DNA of 64,000 bases, taken from positions 6,572 to 70,571 of the forward strand of contig JAFAER010000191.1 in the NCBI GenBank assembly GCA_023423895.1, read 5' to 3'. Position numbers and translations under genes: made by a program. Below, piece after piece: positions 16,816 to 24,711 of this stretch. This DNA comes from Pseudomonadota bacterium. GTDB taxonomy: Bacteria > Myxococcota_A > Polyangia > Polyangiales > Polyangiaceae. Position 1 is the first letter of the stretch. Each line of letters begins with the position of its first letter. The notes beneath the pieces are model-generated. The model was not told the DNA's origin, searched no databases, and worked only from the letters and a program-made list of their open reading frames with translations.

Positions 16816-17903
16816 TCGATCCGTCCTTCCGTCCTTGCGTCGAAGACGTGCACGAGCCCGACGTCGGCGGCGACGTTCACGACCTCACCGGCGCCGAGCC
16901 GCGCGCCCGCCTGCAAGCGGCACACGAGACGCCCCGCCGCGGTCGCGAGGTGCACGAGCTCCTCGCTGCCGGTCGACTCGACGAGCTCGACGGTCCCGGA
17001 GAACCGTGCAGCGTCTTCTCGCGGTCCCTCACCATTGCAGAGGCGCAAGTGCTCGGGACGAACCCCCACGCGGACCGGGCCCGCGCGGCGCGGAAAGGAC
17101 GGTCGAAGCCCGAAGCGGAAGCCCGCCCCGGACGCCGTCGTGGTCTCGTCCTCGACGGAGAGCTCGGCCGACAGGAGGTTCATCTCCGGCGTCCCGATGA
17201 AGGTCGCGACGAAGGCGCTGGCCGGACGCGCGTACACCTGCTCGGGCGTGTCGAGCTGTAGAAGGTCGCCCGCGTGGAGAACCGCGATCCGATCGCCGAG
17301 CGTCATTGCCTCGGTCTGATCGTGCGTGACGTAGACGATCGTCGCCGAGAGCTCGCGATGCAGCCGCTTCACCTCGGCACGCATCGACGACCTCAGCTTG
17401 GCGTCGAGGTTCGAGAGCGGCTCGTCCATCAGGAAGACCTGTGGATGGCGCACGATGGCGCGACCGATCGCCACGCGCTGTCGCTGCCCGCCGGACAGCT
17501 CCTTCGGCCGGCGCTCGAGCAGGTCCTCGATCTGGAGCGCACGTGCCGCCTCGAGGACCTGCTCGCGGATCTGGGCGCGCGGGCGGCGCCGGACCTCGAG
17601 AGCGAAGGCCATGTTCTCGTAGCAGGTCATGTGCGGATAGAGCGCGTAGCTCTGGAACACCATCGCCACGTCGCGGTCCTTCGGAGCGACGTCGTTGACC
17701 CGCCGCTCACCGATGAAAAGCGAGCCGTCGGAGATCGACTCGAGCCCTGCAATCATCCGGAGCGCAGTCGACTTCCCACATCCTGACGGACCAACGAGGA
17801 CGAGCAGCTCGCGGTCGAAGACCTGTAGAGACAGGTCGCGGATGACCGGCGCGGGCGCGCGTCCGTACCGCTTGCTGACGTGGTCGAACAGCACCCGAGC
17901 CAT
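16812..17903 (-). CDS. Sugar ABC transporter ATPase, MalK/UgpC type
   Basis: 363 residues. It has Walker A (GPSGCGKST), Q-loop (VFQSYALYPHM), signature (ELSGGQRQRVAIGRAIV), Walker B (VFLMDEPLSNLDAKL), switch His (VTHDQTEAM) and a C-terminal TOBE/OB regulatory region (VRVGVRPEHLRL). This is the classical CUT1 ATPase. GGAGG precedes the ATG at 17903; the upstream in-frame extension is not protein-like. It is the first gene of the importer operon, divergent from galE. Confidence 0.93.
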   Translation of the reverse strand: MARVLFDHVSKRYGRAPAPVIRDLSLQVFDRELLVLVGPSGCGKSTALRMIAGLESISDGSLFIGERRVNDVAPKDRDVAMVFQSYALYPHMTCYENMAFALEVRRRPRAQIREQVLEAARALQIEDLLERRPKELSGGQRQRVAIGRAIVRHPQVFLMDEPLSNLDAKLRSSMRAEVKRLHRELSATIVYVTHDQTEAMTLGDRIAVLHAGDLLQLDTPEQVYARPASAFVATFIGTPEMNLLSAELSVEDETTTASGAGFRFGLRPSFPRRAGPVRVGVRPEHLRLCNGEGPREDAARFSGTVELVESTGSEELVHLATAAGRLVCRLQAGARLGAGEVVNVAADVGLVHVFDARTEGRIE

Positions 17904-18366
17904 GACCTCCGGTCGTGAAAGCGATGCGCGTTCCCGCGGGGGCGCCGGCCCATGGAGCGCGAGGCCGCGAGCGTCATCCAGACGCGGTCGTCGTCCGTAT
18001 GCTGCTCCCGTCCCGTGCACTCGACTCTGGTCTGGTCGTGCGCGCGATGACGGGCCGACGAGCCGCACTGCTTCCGATCGCGACGGGTCGTCCGCGCGCC
18101 ACGCGCCACGCGCCCCAACTGATGCGCACTGCGGAGCGGCCGCAGGGAGGGCTCCACCGACACGTCCGGGGCGTGCGGGCTATCCGTCCGCGCTGTGAAC
18201 GCGGATTCGCCCGGCAACCCGTCCCACGGCATCCGTGCCTCTGGCGCGGGCTTGCTCCAGCGCGATCCTCGCCAGACCGAGCCATGGCGGCGACGGTCGC
18301 TGCGTCGACCTCGTGCGGGTCCGAGATCGCGTCGGAGGGCACGTCGGATGCACCCGTCGCAACCCG
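17904..18366. other. Divergent intergenic region between importer ATPase and galE
   Basis: About 460 bases with no supported gene. It should hold the promoters of two operons. A short direct repeat (CGCGCCA three times near 18095-18114) is visible. I found no clear LacI- or AraC-type palindrome and no convincing promoter boxes. Confidence 0.4.
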
Positions 18367-19416
18367 ATGGCGGTGCTCGTTACAGGAGGCGCGGGTTTCA
18401 TCGGCTCGCACATGGTCGCGTGCCTCCGGGATGCGGGACGTGACGTCGTCGTCGTCGATGACCTCTCGTCCGGGCACCGAGAGGTAGTCCCGCCGGATGT
18501 GCCGTTCGTGCCCGCGGACGTGGCCGACCGCGCTGCGATCGCGTCGCTGCTCGAGCGCCATCACGTCGACGCGATCATCCACTTCGCCGCGCGCATCCAG
18601 GTGGGCGAGTCCGTCACGGCGCCGCGTCTCTACTGGACCGGCAACGTCGCAGCGACGACCCAGCTGCTCGAGTGTGCGCTCGATGCAGGAGTCCGGTCGT
18701 TCATCCTCTCCTCGACGGCCGCGGTTTACGGCACGCCCGAGCACGTCCCCATCGTCGAGACCGATCCGACGCGGCCGATCAATCCGTACGGCGAGACGAA
18801 GCTCACGATCGAGCGCATGCTCGCGAGCTACGCCCGCGCCTACGGTCTCCGGTTCGCGGCCCTGCGGTACTTCAACGCCGCTGGGGCCGATGCGTCGCGC
18901 GGGCTCCGCGAGCAGCACGATCCCGAAACTCATCTCATCCCGCTCGTCCTCGACGCAGCGCTCGGACGCCATGAAGCGCTCACCGTTTTCGGCCGCGACT
19001 ACGACACGCCCGATGGCACGTGCATCCGTGACTACATCCACGTGATGGACCTCGCCGACGCGCACCTCGCTGCGCTCGAGTACCTCGAGAGAGGCGGCGA
19101 AAGCGGTCCCTTCAACCTCGGAACCGGCGTCGGACGCTCCGTCGACGAGGTGATCCGCGCGTGCGAGTCGGTCACGGGACGGAAGGTCCCGGTGGTCTAC
19201 GGACCGCGCCGCGAGGGCGACCCGGCCATCCTCGTCGCGAGCCCGAAACGCGCGGAGGAGAGCTTCGGCTGGAAAGCGTCACGTTCGTCGATCGATCGCA
19301 TCGCGGCCGACGCGTGGGAAGCGCGCCGAAGCGCGCCAGCATCGGCTTCGACCGACCCCGGAGGGGTGATGCGGTCTGCCCGGCCGCAGGACGAGGAGAA
19401 TGCCCATGTTCGATGA
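18367..19416 (+). CDS. galE: UDP-glucose 4-epimerase
   Basis: 349 residues of the extended SDR class. It has the NAD-binding motif VTGGAGFIGS near the N-terminus, SSTAAVYG with the catalytic Ser/Thr, and NPYGETK with the catalytic Tyr and Lys. The C-terminal part has RDYIHVMDLADAH and FNLGTG typical of GalE. It interconverts UDP-glucose and UDP-galactose and would feed the mutase two genes downstream. The ATG at 18367 is chosen because the Rossmann fold begins at once; the Shine-Dalgarno signal is weak. It is first in a six-gene plus-strand operon and overlaps the next gene. Confidence 0.93.
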   Translation: MAVLVTGGAGFIGSHMVACLRDAGRDVVVVDDLSSGHREVVPPDVPFVPADVADRAAIASLLERHHVDAIIHFAARIQVGESVTAPRLYWTGNVAATTQLLECALDAGVRSFILSSTAAVYGTPEHVPIVETDPTRPINPYGETKLTIERMLASYARAYGLRFAALRYFNAAGADASRGLREQHDPETHLIPLVLDAALGRHEALTVFGRDYDTPDGTCIRDYIHVMDLADAHLAALEYLERGGESGPFNLGTGVGRSVDEVIRACESVTGRKVPVVYGPRREGDPAILVASPKRAEESFGWKASRSSIDRIAADAWEARRSAPASASTDPGGVMRSARPQDEENAHVR

Positions 19417-20530
19417 GGTTCTGTGTCTGTCGCATCTTCGTTGGAGGTTCGTGTTCCAGCGCCCGAACCACCTGATGAGCCGATGCGCGCGCGATCGTCG
19501 CGTCTTCTACGTGGAGGAGCCTCATTTCGACGCGGACGAACCGCGGATGGACGTCGACCCCGTCGACGGCGGACTGCACGTCGCCGTTCCCCATCTTCCG
19601 CCAGGGACCGCAGGCGACGCGGTCGACCGACTCATGAACGCCTTGCTCCAGGAGCTCACGAGCCGCGCCGCGGTGAAACGTCCGCTCCTGTGGCTCTACA
19701 CGCCGATGGCGGTTCGGATCGCGCGCGGACTTCGTGCGTCGGGGATGGTCTACGACTGCATGGACGAGCTCTCGAACTTCCACGGCGCGCCGGCGGAGCT
19801 GAAGCAGCGAGAGGCGGAGCTGTTCGACGCGGCAGATCTGGTCTTCACCGGAGGCCAGAGCTTGTACGAGGCGAAGCGCACGCGTCACCCGCACGTCTAC
19901 GCCTTTCCGAGCAGCGTCGACTTCGCCCACTTCGAGAGAGCGCGTGGCGCGCAGCAGGACCCGCCGGATCAGGCGAACATCCCGCATCCTCGCATCGGTT
20001 TTTTCGGCGTCATCGACGAGCGACTCGACCACCAGCTCGTCGATGCCATCGCTGCGCGGAGGCCGGACCTGCACCTCGTTCTGGTCGGTCCGGTCGTGAA
20101 GATCGACCCATCGCAGCTTCCGCGGCGCCCCAACATCCACTGGCTCGCTCAGAAGCACTATCGCGAGCTCCCTTCGTACATCGCCGGATGGGACGTCGCC
20201 TTCATGCCGTTCGCGCACAACGACGCGACGAAGTTCATCAGTCCGACGAAGACTCTCGAGTACCTGGCTGCCGGACGCCCGGTCGTCTCTACATCGATTC
20301 GCGACGTCGTGCAGCCCTACGGGACCGAGAACCTCGTCCGGATCGCGGACGACCCGCACGACTTCATCGCCGCGATCGACGCCGCGCTCGCCGAGCGCGA
20401 GACCCCGGCCGGCATCGCCCACGCCCGCGCGCGCGACGCAATGCTCGCGCAGACCTCCTGGGACAACACCTGGGCGCGGATGCACGCGCTCGTTCACGAC
20501 GCGCTCGCTCGCCGGGCGCGCGCTCGCTAA
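19406..20530 (+). CDS. Glycosyltransferase, GT-B fold (GT1/GT4 group)
   Basis: 374 residues. An N-terminal domain (FQRPNHLMSRC, VYDCMDELSNFHG) is followed by a Rossmann domain with IGFFGVIDERLD and the donor-site region KTLEYLAAGRPVVST. No membrane segment is present. It likely transfers a sugar, possibly the UDP-galactofuranose made by the next gene. The ATG at 19406 is chosen because GAGGAG lies 7 bases upstream; an ATG six bases earlier is too close to it. It overlaps galE by 11 bases and precedes glf by 16 bases. Confidence 0.88.
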   Translation: MFDEVLCLSHLRWRFVFQRPNHLMSRCARDRRVFYVEEPHFDADEPRMDVDPVDGGLHVAVPHLPPGTAGDAVDRLMNALLQELTSRAAVKRPLLWLYTPMAVRIARGLRASGMVYDCMDELSNFHGAPAELKQREAELFDAADLVFTGGQSLYEAKRTRHPHVYAFPSSVDFAHFERARGAQQDPPDQANIPHPRIGFFGVIDERLDHQLVDAIAARRPDLHLVLVGPVVKIDPSQLPRRPNIHWLAQKHYRELPSYIAGWDVAFMPFAHNDATKFISPTKTLEYLAAGRPVVSTSIRDVVQPYGTENLVRIADDPHDFIAAIDAALAERETPAGIAHARARDAMLAQTSWDNTWARMHALVHDALARRARAR

Positions 20531-20546
20531 CCGAGGGAGACCCGCC

Positions 20547-21662
20547 GTGTTCGACTACCTCATCGTCGGCGCCGGCTTCGCAGGGAGCGTTTGTGCGGAG
20601 CGACTCGCTTCGCTCGGCCACAAGATCCTCATCTGCGACCAGCGCCCCCACATCGGTGGGAACGCGTACGACCACTACGACGATGCCGGCGTACTCGTGC
20701 ACAAGTACGGGCCGCACATCTTCCACACGGCGTGCCCTCGCATCTACGAGTACCTCTCGCGTTTCACGGATTGGCGGTCGTACGAGCACCACGTACTCGC
20801 GAGCGTCGATGGGAAGCTCCTGCCCTTCCCGATCAACATCGACACGGTCTCCATGCTCTACGGCCTCGACCTCGACGAGTCGAGCATCGGCGACTTCTAC
20901 GCCGACCGCGCCGAGAAGATCGCGCACGTGCGCACGAGCGAGGATGCCGTCGTCTCCAAGGTCGGCCGCGACCTCTACGAGAAGTTCTTCCGGAACTACA
21001 CCCGAAAGCAGTGGGGCCTCGACCCGTCCGAGCTCGATGCCTCCGTCGCGGCGCGTGTGCCCGCGCGGTCCAACCGCGACAGCCGCTACTTCACGGATCA
21101 GTTCCAGGTGATGCCGCTCCACGGATACACGCGCCTGTTCGAGAAGATGCTCGCGCATCGGAACATCCGTGTCGTGCTGAATACGGACTACCGCGAGATC
21201 GTGAACGAGGTCCGCTGGCACGAGATGATCTACTCGGGCCCCGTCGACGCGTTCTTCGACCATCGCTTCGGCAAGCTTCCGTACCGCTCGCTGCACTTCC
21301 AGTTCGAGACCCACGACCGGGAAATCTTCCAGCCGGGCGCGGTCGTGAACTACCCGAACGAGCACGCGTACACGCGGATCACGGAGTTCAAGTACCTCAC
21401 GGGCCAGCGTCATCCGAAGACGAGCATCGTCTACGAATATCCGACCGATCAGGGCGATCCCTACTACCCCGTGCCGCGCCCGCAGAACGCGCAAGTCTAC
21501 GCGCAGTACAAGGCGCTCGCCGATGCAACGCCGAACGTCCACTTCGTCGGCCGACTTGCAACCTACAAATATTACAACATGGACCAGGTGGTTGCTCAGG
21601 CGCTGGCGCTCGTGGACCGCATCACGCAAGCGAGCGTCCCTCCGAGCAAGCGAGCTGCGTGA
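20547..21662 (+). CDS. glf: UDP-galactopyranose mutase
   Basis: 371 residues from a GTG start with GAGGGAG upstream. The N-terminal FAD motif is VGAGFAGSVCAERLA, followed by the Glf hallmarks HIGGNAYDHYDDAG, YGPHIFHT and NYTRKQWGLDPSEL. The C-terminal FVGRLATYKYYNMDQVVAQA completes the family pattern. It uses reduced FAD to convert UDP-galactopyranose to UDP-galactofuranose. With galE and a glycosyltransferase directly upstream, the operon should make a Galf-containing product. Confidence 0.97.
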   Translation: MFDYLIVGAGFAGSVCAERLASLGHKILICDQRPHIGGNAYDHYDDAGVLVHKYGPHIFHTACPRIYEYLSRFTDWRSYEHHVLASVDGKLLPFPINIDTVSMLYGLDLDESSIGDFYADRAEKIAHVRTSEDAVVSKVGRDLYEKFFRNYTRKQWGLDPSELDASVAARVPARSNRDSRYFTDQFQVMPLHGYTRLFEKMLAHRNIRVVLNTDYREIVNEVRWHEMIYSGPVDAFFDHRFGKLPYRSLHFQFETHDREIFQPGAVVNYPNEHAYTRITEFKYLTGQRHPKTSIVYEYPTDQGDPYYPVPRPQNAQVYAQYKALADATPNVHFVGRLATYKYYNMDQVVAQALALVDRITQASVPPSKRAA

Positions 21663-21668
21663 AGCGCC

Positions 21669-23579
21669 ATGTCCCGCCGTCATCTCTCCAAGCTCGGGGT
21701 CACCGTCCCTGCCCGCGCGCCGCGACCGGCGAGCCACGATCACGCCTATCCGCGTCCTCAGCTGAGGCGCGACGGCTGGACGTCGCTCAACGGCCAGTGG
21801 GACTTTGCGATCGACACCGATGCGGTCCATCGCTCGCCCGAGCAGGTACGTTTCGATGCCAAGATCGCGGTCCCGTTCTCGCCCGAGACGGCGCGAAGCG
21901 GGATCGGCGACAACGGCCTCTACAAGGCGTGCTGGTACCGCCGCTCGTTCGACGTCGCGGATCTCGCTCCGGACGAACACCTCATCCTGCACTTCGGTGC
22001 CGTCGACTACGACGCGACAGTCTGGGTCGACGGCGCGATCGCCGCGCGGCACGAGGGCGGCTACACCCCGTTCTCCGCGGACGTCACCCGCCTCCTCCGT
22101 CCGGGCGCAACGCACGAGATCGTCCTTCGCGCCGAGGACGATCCGCATGACCTGGCGAAGCCGCGCGGCAAGCAGGACTGGCAGCTCGATCCACATTCAA
22201 TCTGGTATCCGCGCACGACCGGCATCTGGCAGACGGTGTGGTTCGAGCGCGTCCGCGCGGCGCACATCCGCTCGCTCCGCTGGACTCCCTTCCTCGCAAC
22301 CTGGGAGATCGCGCTCGACGCCGACGTGAAATGCTCGCCCGACGAACGCCTCTGGCTGCTCGTCCGACTGCATGTCGATGATCTCCTGCTCGCAGAGGAT
22401 CGCTATGCGGTCGTTCACGAAGAGGTGCACCGACGCATCGCGCTCAGCGACCCGGGAATCGACGACTTCCGCAACGAGCTGCTCTGGAGCCCGTCCAAGC
22501 CCACGCTCATCGACGTCGAGCTCGAGCTCGTCGATGCGCAAGGAAACGTCCGCGACGCGGTGACGAGCTACACGGCGCTCCGGTCGTTCTCGTGCGATGG
22601 CGGACGGTTCATCCTCAACGGCCGCCCTTACCCGCTGCGGCTGGTGCTCGATCAGGGCTACTGGCCCGAAACGGGCATGACCGCTCCCGACGACGCGGCC
22701 CTGCGCCGCGACGTAGAGCTCATCAAGGCCATGGGCTTCAATGGTGCGCGCAAGCATCAGAAGGTCGAGGACCCCCGCTACCTGTACTGGGCGGATCGCC
22801 TCGGGTTGCTCGTGTGGGGAGAGATGCCGAGCGCGTATCGCTTCACGCATCGCTCGATCGAGCGGCTCACGCGCGAGTGGCTCGAGGCCGTACGTCGCGA
22901 CATCAGCCACCCCTGCATCGTCGCCTGGGTGCCGTTCAACGAGTCGTGGGGCGTCCCGAACCTCCCGGACAACAAGCCAGAGCGGCACTACGTCGAGGCG
23001 CTCTACCACCTGACGAAGACGATCGACCCGCACCGCCCGGTGGTCGGCAACGACGGCTGGGAGAGCCTCGCGACCGACATCCTCGGGATCCACGACTACG
23101 AGGCCGTCCCGGAGCGGCTCTCGTTGCGCTACGCGACGCCCGAGCTCCTGCCGAGGGTCCTGAAACACGAGCGACCTGGCGGGCGCGCGCTCGTCATCGA
23201 GGGCCGCACGCTCGCCGAGCTTCCGGTGGTGTTGTCGGAGTTCGGGGGCATCGCGGTCGCTGCACACGCGACGTCGTCAGGCAATGCCGCCGGCACCGCG
23301 ACATGGGGCTATTCCTCGACGGGCGACACCGGCGAGCTCGCGTTCCGCTACCGCCGCCTCCTCGAGTGCGTCCGCGGACTCGAGCTGCTCGCGGGGTTCT
23401 GTTACACGCAGCTCACCGATACGTACCAGGAGGCGAACGGACTGCTCTACGCGGACCGCACGCCCAAGTTCCCGCTTGCGGAGATCGCAGCGGCGACGAC
23501 GGGCACGCCGCAAGCGCACGAGGCGCCGCCGGTCGCGTTCACCGGAGTCGCGCTGACCGAGCGCGGAGGCGCGCCGTGA
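21669..23579 (+). CDS. Family 2 glycoside hydrolase
   Basis: 636 residues. It has an N-terminal jelly-roll sugar-binding domain (SLNGQWDFAIDTDA, WYPRTTGIWQTVW), an Ig-like domain and a TIM barrel. VPFNESWG carries the acid/base Glu and VLSEFGG the nucleophile Glu. No signal peptide is seen, so it acts in the cytoplasm. Family members are beta-galactosidases, glucuronidases or mannosidases. It starts 6 bases after glf and precedes galK, which suits a galactoside-cleaving role, though the substrate is inference. Confidence 0.9.
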   Translation: MSRRHLSKLGVTVPARAPRPASHDHAYPRPQLRRDGWTSLNGQWDFAIDTDAVHRSPEQVRFDAKIAVPFSPETARSGIGDNGLYKACWYRRSFDVADLAPDEHLILHFGAVDYDATVWVDGAIAARHEGGYTPFSADVTRLLRPGATHEIVLRAEDDPHDLAKPRGKQDWQLDPHSIWYPRTTGIWQTVWFERVRAAHIRSLRWTPFLATWEIALDADVKCSPDERLWLLVRLHVDDLLLAEDRYAVVHEEVHRRIALSDPGIDDFRNELLWSPSKPTLIDVELELVDAQGNVRDAVTSYTALRSFSCDGGRFILNGRPYPLRLVLDQGYWPETGMTAPDDAALRRDVELIKAMGFNGARKHQKVEDPRYLYWADRLGLLVWGEMPSAYRFTHRSIERLTREWLEAVRRDISHPCIVAWVPFNESWGVPNLPDNKPERHYVEALYHLTKTIDPHRPVVGNDGWESLATDILGIHDYEAVPERLSLRYATPELLPRVLKHERPGGRALVIEGRTLAELPVVLSEFGGIAVAAHATSSGNAAGTATWGYSSTGDTGELAFRYRRLLECVRGLELLAGFCYTQLTDTYQEANGLLYADRTPKFPLAEIAAATTGTPQAHEAPPVAFTGVALTERGGAP

Positions 23580-23607
23580 GCGTGACGCGTCGCCAGCGAG
23601 GTGACAG

Positions 23608-24711
23608 GTGATCGGGCTCGACGTGACGTTCACGCGTACGTTCGGCGCGCCCCCGACGGTGACCGCGCGTGCGCCCGGCCGGGTGAACCTGATCGGCGAG
23701 CACACGGACTACACCGGAGGCTTCGTGCTGCCGGTCGCGATCCCGCAGACCACGCGTGTCGCGCTCGCTCCGCGCGACGACCGGCGCGTACGCATGTCGA
23801 GCGAGTCGTTCCCGCTCGTCGAGGCCGAGACGTTCGAGCTCGGTCGCGAGACGAAGCGCGGCTCGTGGATCGACTACGTGATGGGCACCACGGCGGCGCT
23901 CGCCGCAGCGGGCCACGCGATCCGCGGCTTCGATGCCGTGCTTGCGTCGAACGTCCCCATCGGAGCAGGCCTCTCGTCGAGCGCCGCGCTCGAGGTCGCC
24001 TTGCTCCGCGCACTTCGAGAGGCCTTCCACCTCGACCTCGACGACGTCGCGCTCGCGAAGATCGGCCGCGCGGCGGAGACCGACTTCGTCGGCGCGCCGA
24101 TCGGGATCATGGATCAGATGGCAGCGAGCCTCGCGGACGTCGCGACGGCGCTGTTCATCGACACGCGCACGCTCGAGTGGCAAAGGCATCCACTGCCCCC
24201 TGGCGGCGAGATCGTCGTCGTCGACTCGGGCATCTCGCACGATCACGCGACCGGCGACTACGCCACCCGCAGAGCGGAGTGCGAACGCGCGCTCGCGATG
24301 CTCGGTGTGGAGAGCTTCCGTGACGTGACCGACCCGGCGCGCATGGACGAGCTGCCGGAGCCGCTACGCCGACGCGCACGGCACGTGTTCACGGAGAACG
24401 GCCGTGTGCTCGAGGCGGTCGCGTGTCTCCGGAGCGAAAACCTCGAGCGGCTCGGTACGCTGCTCGACGCATCCCACGCCTCGCTCCGTGACGACTTCGA
24501 GGTCAGCGTCCCGGAGGTCGATCGGCTCGTGGACATCGCAGCGGCCGATCCGGACGTGTTCGGCGCGCGCATGACCGGCGGCGGATTCGGCGGGGCGATC
24601 GTCGCTTTCGCGCGTCGCGGGACCGGCAGGTCAGCTGCCGAGCGGATCGTCGCGGCGTACGGACCGTACGGCCGCGCGCTCGTCCCCGAGCCGACCGAGG
24701 AGGTCGCTTGA
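23608..24711 (+). CDS. galK: Galactokinase
   Basis: 367 residues of the GHMP kinase family. The galactokinase signature is PGRVNLIGEHTDYTGG, the ATP loop IGAGLSSSAALEVA, and the C-terminal motif MTGGGFGG. It phosphorylates galactose to galactose-1-phosphate. The GTG start follows GAGGTGACAG. It sits between the GH2 gene and the GH1-RmlD fusion. No galT was seen in the window, so the galactose-1-phosphate uridylyltransferase step must be elsewhere or served by another pyrophosphorylase. Confidence 0.95.
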   Translation: MIGLDVTFTRTFGAPPTVTARAPGRVNLIGEHTDYTGGFVLPVAIPQTTRVALAPRDDRRVRMSSESFPLVEAETFELGRETKRGSWIDYVMGTTAALAAAGHAIRGFDAVLASNVPIGAGLSSSAALEVALLRALREAFHLDLDDVALAKIGRAAETDFVGAPIGIMDQMAASLADVATALFIDTRTLEWQRHPLPPGGEIVVVDSGISHDHATGDYATRRAECERALAMLGVESFRDVTDPARMDELPEPLRRRARHVFTENGRVLEAVACLRSENLERLGTLLDASHASLRDDFEVSVPEVDRLVDIAAADPDVFGARMTGGGFGGAIVAFARRGTGRSAAERIVAAYGPYGRALVPEPTEEVA